The translations under genes and the position numbers were made by a program. Source: Methylopumilus sp009926035 (GTDB lineage: Bacteria; Pseudomonadota; Gammaproteobacteria; Burkholderiales; Methylophilaceae). From it: a stretch of 64,000 bases of DNA. The notes below the pieces were generated by a model. It saw only the letters and a list, made by a program, of their open reading frames with translations, made no database searches and was not told where the DNA came from. Each line of letters opens with the position of its first letter. Position 1 is the stretch's first letter. The stretch lies in NCBI GenBank assembly GCA_041165405.1, contig JBEANL010000005.1, positions 1-64,000 of the forward strand. The letters are read 5' to 3'. Positions 1-7,410 of the stretch are shown piece by piece.

Positions 1-95
1 TTGCACCAATCGCGATGGAAGAAGGTTTACGCTTTGCGATTCGTGAAGGTGGCCGCACAGTAGGTGCTGGTGTTGTTGCTAAGGTGATTGAATAG
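1..95 (+). CDS. tuf: Elongation factor Tu, C-terminal end (partial)
   Basis: Only the last 31 codons are in the window; the reading frame enters at base 3 and ends at TAG (93-95). The residues include FAIREGGRTVGAGVV, the conserved end of EF-Tu domain 3, which delivers aminoacyl-tRNA to the ribosome as a GTP complex. Its position directly before rpsJ is the usual str-S10 junction in Betaproteobacteria. The GTPase domain lies outside the window, so integrity cannot be judged. Confidence 0.95.
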   Translation, partial: APIAMEEGLRFAIREGGRTVGAGVVAKVIE

Positions 96-108
96 TTTTT
101 TAAAAATT

Positions 109-124
109 AATACCGCAAGGTATT
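109..124 (+). other. Small GCAA-tetraloop hairpin between tuf and rpsJ
   Basis: AATACC and GGTATT pair perfectly around a GCAA tetraloop. It sits 25 bases before the rpsJ start and is not followed by a T-run, so it is not an intrinsic terminator. It may be an mRNA-processing or stability element in the tuf-rpsJ transcript; its function is inferred from position only. Confidence 0.4.
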
Positions 125-148
125 CGCTCTTTGGAAAGGTAGTAAAAA

Positions 149-457
149 ATGCAAAGTCAGAAAATTCGTATACGTTTGAAAGCGTTTGATTATCGTTTAA
201 TCGATCAATCAGCCCAAGAAATCGTTGAAACCGCAAAAAGAACAGGCGCTGTTGTTAAAGGGCCTGTGCCACTACCTACTCGAATTGAAAGATTCGATAT
301 TTTAAGATCGCCACATGTGAATAAGACATCACGCGATCAATTTGAAATAAGAACCCATCAAAGATTGATGGATATCTTAGATCCTACAGATAAAACAGTA
401 GATGCTTTAATGAAGCTGGATTTAGCTGCTGGGGTTGATGTAGAAATTAAGTTGTAA
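149..457 (+). CDS. rpsJ: 30S ribosomal protein S10 (NusE)
   Basis: 102 residues, essentially the same length as E. coli S10. The N-terminal IRIRLKAFDYRLID strand and the GPVPLPT segment are characteristic. S10 is a 30S head protein and, as NusE, pairs with NusB in antitermination complexes. The ATG is preceded by a GGAAAGG ribosome-binding site. It follows tuf by 53 bases and starts the S10 cluster. A separate promoter begins at its stop codon, so downstream genes may be transcribed partly independently of it. Confidence 0.98.
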   Translation: MQSQKIRIRLKAFDYRLIDQSAQEIVETAKRTGAVVKGPVPLPTRIERFDILRSPHVNKTSRDQFEIRTHQRLMDILDPTDKTVDALMKLDLAAGVDVEIKL

Positions 458-480
458 AAGTTTAAAGCGTTAGGTATAAT
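452..480 (+). promoter_or_regulatory. Sigma-70-type promoter for rplC and downstream genes
   Basis: TTGTAA (452-457) and TATAAT (475-480) are separated by exactly 17 bases. The -35 box overlaps the rpsJ stop codon. The predicted start near 487 would leave a leader of about 65 bases before rplC. That leader can form a hairpin, GAAATCG (496-502) with CGGTTTC (515-521, one G-U pair). The promoter call rests on consensus match only. Confidence 0.6.
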
Positions 481-551
481 TCCGCGCTCTTTGTAGAAAT
501 CGGTCAATTGTAATCGGTTTCGTTTAATAATAATAATTTAAGGATACGATC

Positions 552-1196
552 ATGAGCTTAGCGCTTATTGGTCGCAAAGTTGGTATGACAAGGGTGTTTA
601 CAGAGGATGGCACTAGCATTCCTGTAACAGTTCTTGAAGTTTTACCTAACCGCGTGACACAGATCAAAACAATCGCTTCGGATGGCTATACTAGCCTTCA
701 ATTAGCCTATGGTGCGACAAAAGCTACCAAGCTTGATAAAGCACTTACAGGACATTACGCTAAAGCAGGTGTAACAGCAGGTACTGGATTACACGAAACT
801 GCAATCAAAGAAGAAGATGTAGCGAATTTCCCTTTAGGCACGAATATCACAGTAGAAAACTTCAAAGAAGGCCAGCTTGTTGATGTCACAGGTACATCAA
901 TCGGTAAAGGTTATGCTGGTGTTATTAAAAGATATCACTTCAGTTCAAATCGTGCATCACACGGTAACTCAAGATCACACAATGTTCCAGGTTCAATCGG
1001 TATGGCTCAAGATCCAGGCCGAGTTTTCCCAGGTAAACGCATGTCTGGTCATTTAGGTGCTGTGAAAGTAACAACACAGAATCTAGAAATCGTTCGTGTA
1101 GACGCTACAAAAAATTTAATCCTCATTAAAGGAGCAGTTCCAGGCTCTAAAGGCGGCGATGTTTTAGTTCGTGCAGCTGTGAAAGTGAGCAAATAA
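552..1196 (+). CDS. rplC: 50S ribosomal protein L3
   Basis: 214 residues (E. coli 209). It begins with the family signature LIGRKVGMTRVFTEDG. The long loop that reaches toward the peptidyl transferase centre is recognisable by GSIGMAQDPGRVFPGK (about residues 142-157); a Gln in this loop is the PrmB methylation site in E. coli, but which Gln corresponds here is not certain. L3 is an early 50S assembly initiator. A good ribosome-binding site (AAGGA) precedes the ATG. The stop codon TAA shares its last base with the rplD ATG, indicating translational coupling. Confidence 0.98.
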   Translation: MSLALIGRKVGMTRVFTEDGTSIPVTVLEVLPNRVTQIKTIASDGYTSLQLAYGATKATKLDKALTGHYAKAGVTAGTGLHETAIKEEDVANFPLGTNITVENFKEGQLVDVTGTSIGKGYAGVIKRYHFSSNRASHGNSRSHNVPGSIGMAQDPGRVFPGKRMSGHLGAVKVTTQNLEIVRVDATKNLILIKGAVPGSKGGDVLVRAAVKVSK

Positions 1197-1822
1197 TGGA
1201 ATTAAAATTACTCGATAAAAACGGAAAAGCTGCTAAGAAAAGTGTTACAGTCTCTGACGCATTATTTGGCCGTGAATTCAATGAGGCTCTTGTTCATCAG
1301 TTAGTTGTGGCATACATGGCTAATGCTCGCGTTGCAACACGCTCACAAAAAACAAGAGGCACTGTAAAACATAGTACTCGCAAACCTTACGCACAAAAAG
1401 GTACAGGTAATGCACGTTCTGGCATGACTTCAAGCCCTATATGGCGTGGAGGTGGCAGAACATTCCCAAATTCACCTGATGAAAATTTCTCTCACAAAAT
1501 GAATCGAAAAGCATACCGCGTAGGTATGAGATCTATTTTGTCTGAATTAGTGAGACAAGAGAGATTAAGTATCGTTGAGGAATTTAAAGTAGAGACACCA
1601 AAAACAAAACAACTCGTCGATAAAATTAAAGACATGGGATACATAAAAGGTGTTTTAGTTTTAACCGATGCGTTTGATGAAAATTTATATTTATCATCAA
1701 GAAATTTAACTAACGTAATGGTTTTAGAAGCGCAATATGCTGACCCAGTAAGTTTAGTTCAGTTTCCAAATGTAGTAGCTACAGCTGGTGCACTTAAAAA
1801 ACTTGAGGAGATGCTAGCGTGA
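1196..1822 (+). CDS. rplD: 50S ribosomal protein L4
   Basis: 208 residues (E. coli 201). The internal extended loop that lines the exit tunnel is visible as the basic, Gly-rich stretch RKPYAQKGTGNARSG and WRGGGRTFPN (about residues 60-100). In E. coli L4 also represses its own operon through the S10 leader; whether that applies here is unknown, since the recognisable leader and promoter lie after rpsJ. It overlaps rplC by one base and rplW by four (GTGA). Confidence 0.97.
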   Translation: MELKLLDKNGKAAKKSVTVSDALFGREFNEALVHQLVVAYMANARVATRSQKTRGTVKHSTRKPYAQKGTGNARSGMTSSPIWRGGGRTFPNSPDENFSHKMNRKAYRVGMRSILSELVRQERLSIVEEFKVETPKTKQLVDKIKDMGYIKGVLVLTDAFDENLYLSSRNLTNVMVLEAQYADPVSLVQFPNVVATAGALKKLEEMLA

Positions 1823-2130
1823 GTCAAATAGTCCATACACAAGATCGTATTATTCAAGTTATTTTAGCGCCACAAATTACTGAGAAAGCAACATTTGTTG
1901 CTGACAAACATAATCAAGTGGCATTCAAAGTAAGAACTGATGCGACTAAGTCAGAAATTAAAGCTGCTGTTGAATTAATGTTTAAAGTTGAGGTGAAAGC
2001 TGTGACATTACTCAATGTAGGTGGCAAGGTAAAAAGAGCAGGCCGTTCATTTGGTAAAAGAAATGATTGGAAAAAGGCTTATGTAAGTCTTAAGCCAGGC
2101 CAAGAGATTAATTTTGCGAGCGGTGAATAA
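1819..2130 (+). CDS. rplW: 50S ribosomal protein L23
   Basis: 103 residues (E. coli 100). It contains the family core ILAPQITEKAT near the N-terminus and NVGGKVKRAGR in the basic loop. L23 sits at the tunnel exit and is the docking site for trigger factor and SRP. Translation starts at GTG, overlapping the rplD stop by four bases, so the two are probably coupled. No other in-frame start fits the conserved N-terminus better. Confidence 0.96.
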   Translation: MSQIVHTQDRIIQVILAPQITEKATFVADKHNQVAFKVRTDATKSEIKAAVELMFKVEVKAVTLLNVGGKVKRAGRSFGKRNDWKKAYVSLKPGQEINFASGE

Positions 2131-2139
2131 GGATAAAAA

Positions 2140-2973
2140 ATGGCTTTAGTTAAAGTAAAACCAACCTCCCCAGGAAGACGCGCAGTAGTTAAGGTCGTTA
2201 ACCCTGACCTACATAAAGGCAAACCTTTCGCACCTTTACTTGAAAAAAAGAATAAACATGCTGGAAGAAATAGCCGTGGCGTTATTACTATTCGTCATCA
2301 TGGCGGCGGTCATAAACAACATTATCGAATGATTGATTTTAAGCGAAATAAAGATGGCATTCCTGCAAAAGTAGAACATCTTGAATACGATCCAAATAGA
2401 ACTGCAAATATCGCACTTCTTTTGTATGCAGATGGTGAAAGAAGATACATCATTGCTCCAAAAGGCTTAGCTGTCGGTGCTGAATTAATTAGCGGCTCTG
2501 AAGCACCTGTTAAAAATGGTAATGCAATGCCATTAAGAAATATTCCTGTAGGTAGCACAATTCATTGTATCGAATTACAACCTGGCAAAGGCGCACAAAT
2601 GGCCCGTTCTGCTGGAACTTCTGTACAGCTTTTAGCAAGAGAAGGTACATATGCTCAGTTAAGACTTCGTTCAGGTGAAGTAAGAAAAGTACATGTAGAT
2701 TGCAAAGCAACTTTAGGTGAAGTCGGTAACGAAGAACATTCTCTTAGATCTATCGGTAAAGCAGGTGCTATGAGATGGAGAGGCGTTAGACCAACAGTGC
2801 GCGGTGTGGTTATGAACCCCGTCGATCACCCTCATGGTGGTGGTGAAGGAAAAACTGCGGCTGGTATGCATCCAGTAAGCCCTTGGGGAACTCCAACTAA
2901 AGGCTATCGAACAAGAACAAATAAACGTACTGACAATATGCGCGTCAGTCGTCGTCCAGCGAATAAGAGGTAA
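2140..2973 (+). CDS. rplB: 50S ribosomal protein L2
   Basis: 277 residues (E. coli 273). The start MALVKVKPTSPGRR and the C-terminal MNPVDHPHGGGEGK motif (about residues 224-237), which holds the conserved histidine near the peptidyl transferase centre, are both present. L2 binds 23S rRNA and is needed for subunit association. It follows rplW by nine bases with an AAGGA ribosome-binding site, and leads into rpsS five bases later. Confidence 0.98.
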   Translation: MALVKVKPTSPGRRAVVKVVNPDLHKGKPFAPLLEKKNKHAGRNSRGVITIRHHGGGHKQHYRMIDFKRNKDGIPAKVEHLEYDPNRTANIALLLYADGERRYIIAPKGLAVGAELISGSEAPVKNGNAMPLRNIPVGSTIHCIELQPGKGAQMARSAGTSVQLLAREGTYAQLRLRSGEVRKVHVDCKATLGEVGNEEHSLRSIGKAGAMRWRGVRPTVRGVVMNPVDHPHGGGEGKTAAGMHPVSPWGTPTKGYRTRTNKRTDNMRVSRRPANKR

Positions 2974-2978
2974 TAGAT

Positions 2979-3254
2979 ATGGCACGTTCAGTTAAAAAAG
3001 GACCATTCATTGATGCACACTTGGCTAAGAAAGTTGAGGTTGCTTCAGGTAATCGTGATCGCAAACCAATTAAAACTTGGTCAAGAAGATCAACGATCTT
3101 ACCTAACTTCATTGGCCTTACCATTGCAATTCATAATGGCAAACAACATGTACCTGTGTTAATTACAGAAAATATGATTGGACATAAATTAGGCGAATTT
3201 GCATTAACAAGAACCTTTAAAGGTCACGCTGCTGATAGAAAGGCGAAGGTATAA
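2979..3254 (+). CDS. rpsS: 30S ribosomal protein S19
   Basis: 91 residues, near the family norm of 92. The signature MARSVKKGPFIDAHL opens the protein and HKLGEFALTRTFKGH lies near the end. S19 forms a complex with S13 in the 30S head and contacts the A-site finger. It is spaced by only a few bases from rplB and rplV in the same transcript. Confidence 0.97.
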   Translation: MARSVKKGPFIDAHLAKKVEVASGNRDRKPIKTWSRRSTILPNFIGLTIAIHNGKQHVPVLITENMIGHKLGEFALTRTFKGHAADRKAKV

Positions 3255-3256
3255 AA

Positions 3257-3592
3257 ATGGCTACTGAAGTTTCAGCTATTCTTAAAGGCGTTCGTTTATC
3301 ACCTCAAAAAGCAAGATTAGTTGCTGATTTAGTAAGAGGAAAAAAAGTAGACTACGCACTCAATATTCTTAATTTCAGCCCAAAAAAAGGTGCCGAAATT
3401 ATTAAGCAAGTTGTGGAGTCTGCAATTGCAAATGCTGAACACAATAATGGGGCTGATATAGATGAATTGTTTATTAAAACAATTTATGTAGATAAAGGCA
3501 TTATTTTAAAACGTATCCGTGCTCGCGCTAAAGGTCGCGCAGGGAAAATTACAAAACCAACTTGTCACATTAAAGTGACAGTCGGTAACTAA
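3257..3592 (+). CDS. rplV: 50S ribosomal protein L22
   Basis: 111 residues (E. coli 110). The tunnel-lining beta hairpin is visible near the C-terminus as RIRARAKGRAGKITKPT (about residues 88-104); alterations there cause macrolide resistance in other bacteria. The loop looks complete and ordinary. It starts two bases after the rpsS stop, in the usual S10-cluster order. Confidence 0.97.
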   Translation: MATEVSAILKGVRLSPQKARLVADLVRGKKVDYALNILNFSPKKGAEIIKQVVESAIANAEHNNGADIDELFIKTIYVDKGIILKRIRARAKGRAGKITKPTCHIKVTVGN

Positions 3593-3603
3593 AGAGAAAA
3601 AAT

Positions 3604-4401
3604 ATGGGTCAAAAAATTCATCCAATTGGTTTCCGCTTAAGTGTTCAAAAAAATTGGACATCACGTTGGTATGCTAATAGTAAAAATTTTCCCGCGATGT
3701 TGAACAATGATATCAAGGTTAGGGAATTTTTAAATAAGAAATTAGCAAATGCTGCAGTAAGTAAAATTCTTATTGAGCGTCCAGCGAAAAATGCAAAGAT
3801 TACAATTTACTCAGCAAGACCTGGCATTGTAATTGGAAAAAAAGGTGAAGATATTGAAACATTAAGATCAAGTTTACAAGCGCTTATGGGTGTTCCAGTT
3901 CATTTGAACATTGAAGAAGTGCGTAAACCAGAAATCGACGCTACGCTTATTGCACAAAGTATCGCGCAACAATTAGAAAAACGTGTCATGTTTAGACGTG
4001 CAATGAAAAGAGCAATGCAAAATGCGATGAGACTCGGTGCTCAAGGTATTAAGATTATGAGTTCTGGTCGTTTAAATGGTATCGAAATTGCAAGAACAGA
4101 ATGGTATAGAGAAGGCAGAGTACCTCTTCATACACTGAGAGCTGATATTGACTACGGCGTTGCCGAAGCAAAAACAACATATGGAATTATTGGCATTAAA
4201 GTATGGGTTTTTAAAGGCGAGTTATTTGAAGATAATACAAAAGACACTTCACAGTCATTAGATGCTGCAAATCCAGCAATTGAAAAAACAGCTGAAGAAA
4301 AAAAACCAAGAAAACCAAGAATTAAAAAAGAAGAAACAACGGCACAAGAGCCAGAAAAAAAAGTGAGAAAGTCGAGGGCTAAAGATGTTACAACCGGCTA
4401 G
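3604..4401 (+). CDS. rpsC: 30S ribosomal protein S3, with a long charged C-terminal extension
   Basis: 265 residues against 233 in E. coli. The KH domain with the GXXG loop is clear (PGIVIGKKGEDIETLR, about residues 73-88), as is the C-terminal S3 domain ending around GIIGIKVWVFKGEL (about 195-208). After that comes a tail of about 55 residues rich in Lys, Glu, Pro and Thr with repeated KKPRKPR- and KVRKSR-like blocks, expected to be disordered. S3 lines the mRNA entry channel and has helicase activity with S4 and S5. The gene runs 17 bases into rplP, so the tail coding region doubles as the rplP leader. Confidence 0.96.
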   Translation: MGQKIHPIGFRLSVQKNWTSRWYANSKNFPAMLNNDIKVREFLNKKLANAAVSKILIERPAKNAKITIYSARPGIVIGKKGEDIETLRSSLQALMGVPVHLNIEEVRKPEIDATLIAQSIAQQLEKRVMFRRAMKRAMQNAMRLGAQGIKIMSSGRLNGIEIARTEWYREGRVPLHTLRADIDYGVAEAKTTYGIIGIKVWVFKGELFEDNTKDTSQSLDAANPAIEKTAEEKKPRKPRIKKEETTAQEPEKKVRKSRAKDVTTG

Positions 4402-4801
4402 ACAAAAATTTCGTAAGATGCAAAAAGGCCGAAATAAAGGCATTGCAACGACTGGAAATAAAGTAAGTTTTGGTGATTTTGGTTTGAAGGCTATCGGACG
4501 TGGTCGTCTAACAGCGCGTCAAATTGAAGCTGCACGTCGAGTGATGACACGTCACATTAAACGTGGTGGCCGCGTATGGATTCGTATTTTCCCAGATCAA
4601 CCAATATCAAAAAAACCTGCTGAAGTTCGTATGGGTAACGGTAAAGGTAGCACCGAGTACTATGTAGCTCAGATCCAGCCAGGAAAAATGTTATATGAAA
4701 TGGACGGAGTAACTGAATCATTAGCGAGAGAAGCATTTAAATTAGCAGCAGCTAAGCTTCCAATTGAAACAACCTTTATTACTCGTCATATCGGAGGCTA
4801 A
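4385..4801 (+). CDS. rplP: 50S ribosomal protein L16
   Basis: 138 residues, close to the usual 136-138. The start MLQPARQKFRKMQKGRN is the conserved N-terminus, which fixes the start codon inside the 3' end of rpsC (17-base overlap). GRLTARQIEAARR and RMGNGKGSTEYYVA are family motifs. L16 organises the A-site tRNA elbow region of the 50S subunit. The region before the ATG is A- and G-rich coding sequence of rpsC and provides only a weak ribosome-binding site, consistent with coupling. Confidence 0.97.
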   Translation: MLQPARQKFRKMQKGRNKGIATTGNKVSFGDFGLKAIGRGRLTARQIEAARRVMTRHIKRGGRVWIRIFPDQPISKKPAEVRMGNGKGSTEYYVAQIQPGKMLYEMDGVTESLAREAFKLAAAKLPIETTFITRHIGG

Positions 4802-4802
4802 T

Positions 4803-4997
4803 ATGAAAACAGCTGATTTAAGAAAAAAGACAACCGAAGAATTAGGTACCGAGTTATTAGAGTTAAGAAGAGCTCAATTCTCATTGAAAATGCAATTAGC
4901 AACTCAACAATTAAACAAAGTTGATCAGATTGCGAAAATTAAACGTGATATCGCAAGAGTTAAAACAGTTCTTGGCGAGAAAGTTAAACAGGCTTAA
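4803..4997 (+). CDS. rpmC: 50S ribosomal protein L29
   Basis: 64 residues, the normal size (E. coli 63). I chose the ATG at 4803, giving MKTADLRKKTTEEL, because it matches the family N-terminus; an upstream in-frame start at 4764 would add 13 residues that only re-read the end of rplP. Two antiparallel helices are predicted, with LRRAQFSLKMQLATQQL in the family position. L29 lies near the tunnel exit beside L23. Confidence 0.96.
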   Translation: MKTADLRKKTTEELGTELLELRRAQFSLKMQLATQQLNKVDQIAKIKRDIARVKTVLGEKVKQA

Positions 4998-4999
4998 AT

Positions 5000-5266
5000 A
5001 TGACTGATACAAAAAAAGTTGTTAGAACCTTTACGGGCAGAGTTGTAAGCGACAAGATGGACAAAACAGTAACTGTATTGGTTGAAAGAAAAGTAAAACA
5101 TCCTTTGATTGGCAAAGTTATTGTTAAGTCGAATAAATTTCATGCTCATGATGAAAAAAATGAAAGCAAGGAAGGTGATTTGGTTGTTATTACAGAAAAT
5201 CGTCCTATTTCAAAAACTAAAACATGGGTCGTTAGTAAAATAGTTACAAAGGCAGTTCAAGTTTAG
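5000..5266 (+). CDS. rpsQ: 30S ribosomal protein S17
   Basis: 88 residues (E. coli 84). The OB-fold core GRVVSDKMDKTVTVLVER and the ETRPISKTK-like segment (here ENRPISKTK) are present. S17 binds the 5' domain of 16S rRNA early in assembly. It is the last gene of the S10 cluster; a 162-base gap with a promoter and hairpin follows before rplN. Confidence 0.97.
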   Translation: MTDTKKVVRTFTGRVVSDKMDKTVTVLVERKVKHPLIGKVIVKSNKFHAHDEKNESKEGDLVVITENRPISKTKTWVVSKIVTKAVQV

Positions 5267-5276
5267 TTTTAAGAAG

Positions 5277-5305
5277 TTGAGATTAAGAAGTAAATAGCAT
5301 ATAAT
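5277..5305 (+). promoter_or_regulatory. Strong sigma-70-type promoter for the spc cluster
   Basis: TTGAGA (5277-5282) and TATAAT (5300-5305) are separated by exactly 17 bases. The expected start near 5312 leaves a leader of about 115 bases before rplN. This corresponds to the classic spc operon boundary between rpsQ and rplN. It is the best consensus promoter I noticed in the window. Confidence 0.75.
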
Positions 5306-5312
5306 GCGAGAC

Positions 5313-5357
5313 TTTTTTGGGGTTCATAAACTATAAGTTTATAAGCTAACCCCCCAA
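5313..5357 (+). promoter_or_regulatory. 5'-terminal hairpin in the spc leader
   Basis: The transcript from the promoter above would begin almost directly with this structure. The inner stem is ATAAAC (5326-5331) with GTTTAT (5337-5342) around a TATAA loop; the outer stem pairs GGGGTT (5319-5324) with AACCCC (5348-5353), which can slide within the C-run. No T-run follows, so it is not a terminator. It could protect the mRNA 5' end or be a ribosomal-protein binding site; neither is shown. Confidence 0.5.
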
Positions 5358-5428
5358 TACTGACCGTAGTATATCGGCTAATTTAAAAGCTGGCTTTAGT
5401 AATAACGGATTAAGTTGGAGATAAATTC

Positions 5429-5797
5429 ATGATTCAAATGCAGTCAAGATTAGAAGTTGCTGACAATACTGGCGCACGTTCAGTAATGTGTATTAAGGTA
5501 TTGGGCGGCTCGAAACGACGTTATGCAAGTATTGGTGACATTATCAAAGTAAGTATTAAAGATGCAGCCCCTAGAGGAAGAGTAAAAAAGGGAGAAGTTT
5601 ATAGTGCAGTTGTTGTGAGAACAGCAAAAGGCGTTAGAAGACCTGATGGTTCTTTAATCAAATTTGATGCAAATGCAGCCGTTCTTTTAAACAGTAAGTT
5701 TGAACCTATTGGAACACGTATATTTGGACCTGTGACTCGTGAATTGAGAACAGAACGGTTCATGAAGATTGTTTCATTAGCGCCAGAAGTTTTATAG
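5429..5797 (+). CDS. rplN: 50S ribosomal protein L14
   Basis: 122 residues (E. coli 123). The beta-barrel core begins MIQMQSRLEVADNTGAR and includes CIKVLGGSKRRYASIGD. L14 forms part of the 30S interface (bridges B5 and B8) and is the docking surface for the silencing factor RsfS. The ATG follows a TTGGAG ribosome-binding site. It is the first gene of the spc cluster, behind its own promoter and leader. Confidence 0.98.
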   Translation: MIQMQSRLEVADNTGARSVMCIKVLGGSKRRYASIGDIIKVSIKDAAPRGRVKKGEVYSAVVVRTAKGVRRPDGSLIKFDANAAVLLNSKFEPIGTRIFGPVTRELRTERFMKIVSLAPEVL

Positions 5798-5807
5798 GAG
5801 TATACGG

Positions 5808-6125
5808 ATGAATAAGATTCGTAAAGGTGACAAAGTCGTTTTAAATACAGGTAAAGACAAAGGTAAGCAAGGCGTTGTTTTAAGTGTGCTTAAAACAGGT
5901 CATGTTGTGGTTGAGGGTTTAAATATGGTTAAAAAACATACCAGACCTAATCCAGCAAAAAATATTCAAGGTGGAATTGTAAGTAAAGAAATGCCACTTA
6001 ATATTTCTAATGTTGCTCTCCTTAATAGCTTGACTCAAAAAGCTGACAGAGTCGGAATTAAAAAATTGGACGATGGTAAGAAAATCCGTGTTTTCAAATC
6101 AAACAACGAAGCAGTTGACGCATAG
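5808..6125 (+). CDS. rplX: 50S ribosomal protein L24
   Basis: 105 residues (E. coli 104). The KOW motif at the N-terminus (IRKGDKVVLNTGKDKGKQG, about residues 4-22) and VEGLNMVKKHTRPNP are diagnostic. L24 starts 50S assembly by binding the 5' end of 23S rRNA. It follows rplN by ten bases with a GGAG ribosome-binding site. Confidence 0.97.
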   Translation: MNKIRKGDKVVLNTGKDKGKQGVVLSVLKTGHVVVEGLNMVKKHTRPNPAKNIQGGIVSKEMPLNISNVALLNSLTQKADRVGIKKLDDGKKIRVFKSNNEAVDA

Positions 6126-6133
6126 GAAAAGAA

Positions 6134-6673
6134 ATGGCTCGATTAAAAGAATTTTATAAAACAGAGGTCATTAAAAAAATGACTGAACAATTTGGTTATA
6201 CATCACCAATGCAAGTGCCCAGAATTGAAAAAATTACTTTGAATATGGGTGTAGGTGAAGCAGTAGCTGACAAGAAAATCATGGAGCACGCTGTAGGCGA
6301 CATGGAAAAAATTGCTGGTCAAAAAGCCATTGTTACAAAAGCTAAAAAATCAGTGGCAGCATTTAAGATTCGTGATGATTATCCAGTAGGTTGTAAAGTG
6401 ACTCTTCGCAGAGATCGCATGTATGAATTCTTAGATCGACTCGTCACAATCGCAATTCCTCGAATTAGAGACTTTAGAGGTATTTCTGCTAGATCATTTG
6501 ATGGTCGTGGAAATTACAACATGGGTGTTAAAGAGCAGATTATTTTTCCTGAAATTGAATACGACAAAATCGATGCATTAAGAGGGATGAATATCACAAT
6601 TACAACGACAGCAAAAACTGACGAAGAAGCAAAAGCATTATTATCTGCGTTCAGTTTTCCATTTAGAAACTAG
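6134..6673 (+). CDS. rplE: 50S ribosomal protein L5
   Basis: 179 residues, same as E. coli. It has VPRIEKITLNMGVGEA and RDFRGISARSFDGRGNYNMG, family signatures in their usual positions. L5 binds 5S rRNA in the central protuberance and contacts the P-site tRNA and S13. In E. coli the S8 repressor acts at the rplE start; I see no obvious copy of that structure here. Confidence 0.98.
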   Translation: MARLKEFYKTEVIKKMTEQFGYTSPMQVPRIEKITLNMGVGEAVADKKIMEHAVGDMEKIAGQKAIVTKAKKSVAAFKIRDDYPVGCKVTLRRDRMYEFLDRLVTIAIPRIRDFRGISARSFDGRGNYNMGVKEQIIFPEIEYDKIDALRGMNITITTTAKTDEEAKALLSAFSFPFRN

Positions 6674-6682
6674 GTTTAGACT

Positions 6683-6988
6683 ATGGCTAAAATGTGCATG
6701 ACAGAACGCGAATTAAAACGACGCAATATGGTTGAAAAATTTAAAGCCAAGCGCGCTGCTTTAAATGAAATTATTTCTGATATCAACGCATCTTCAGAAC
6801 AAAAACAAGAAGCGAGACAGAAATTACAAAGTTTACCCCGCAATTCAAGTCCAGTTAGATTAAGAAATCGTTGTTCTCTAACAGGTCGTCCAAGAGGCGT
6901 TTACAGCAAGTTCGGGATTGGTCGAAGTAAATTAAGAGATTTAATGATGCGAGGCGAAGTGCCTGGCGTGATTAAAGCAAGTTGGTAA
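6683..6988 (+). CDS. rpsN: 30S ribosomal protein S14
   Basis: 101 residues, the long zinc-free form found in E. coli. The C-terminal part RNRCSLTGRPRGVYSKFG is conserved, but the CXXC pairs of the short zinc-binding form are absent. S14 is assembled late into the 30S head. It lies between rplE and rpsH in standard spc order. Confidence 0.97.
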   Translation: MAKMCMTERELKRRNMVEKFKAKRAALNEIISDINASSEQKQEARQKLQSLPRNSSPVRLRNRCSLTGRPRGVYSKFGIGRSKLRDLMMRGEVPGVIKASW

Positions 6989-7003
6989 TAGGAGAAAAAT
7001 AAT

Positions 7004-7399
7004 ATGAGTATGAGCGATCCAGTTGCCGATATGCTAACCAGAATTAGGAATGGTCAAGGTACTAATAAAGTATCTATCACCATGCCTGCATCTAAACTAA
7101 AAAAAGCTATCGCAAATGTTTTAAAAGATGAGGGCTATATTGAGAATTATGCTGAACACGAAGTTCAAGGCAAGCCAGTATTAAATATTGAATTGAAATA
7201 TTATGCCGGCAGACCTGTTATTGAAAAAATTGAAAGAGTAAGTAAACCAGGTTTACGTGTTTACAAGGCAAGTGAGAGTATTCCAGAAGTAATGAATGGT
7301 CTTGGTGTTGCAATCGTGTCGACATCTAAGGGAGTTATGACAGATAGAAAAGCAAAAGCTGCGGGTATTGGCGGCGAAGTGCTTTGCTATGTGGCTTAA
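7004..7399 (+). CDS. rpsH: 30S ribosomal protein S8
   Basis: 131 residues (E. coli 130). It starts MSMSDPVADMLTRIRNG and carries the conserved C-terminal STSKGVMTDRKAK block. S8 binds helix 21 of 16S rRNA and in E. coli represses the spc operon. The initiating ATG follows a GGAG site at 6991-6994; the next ATG two codons later (MSDP) is a possible alternative. Confidence 0.97.
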   Translation: MSMSDPVADMLTRIRNGQGTNKVSITMPASKLKKAIANVLKDEGYIENYAEHEVQGKPVLNIELKYYAGRPVIEKIERVSKPGLRVYKASESIPEVMNGLGVAIVSTSKGVMTDRKAKAAGIGGEVLCYVA

Positions 7400-7410
7400 G
7401 GAGATAATAC

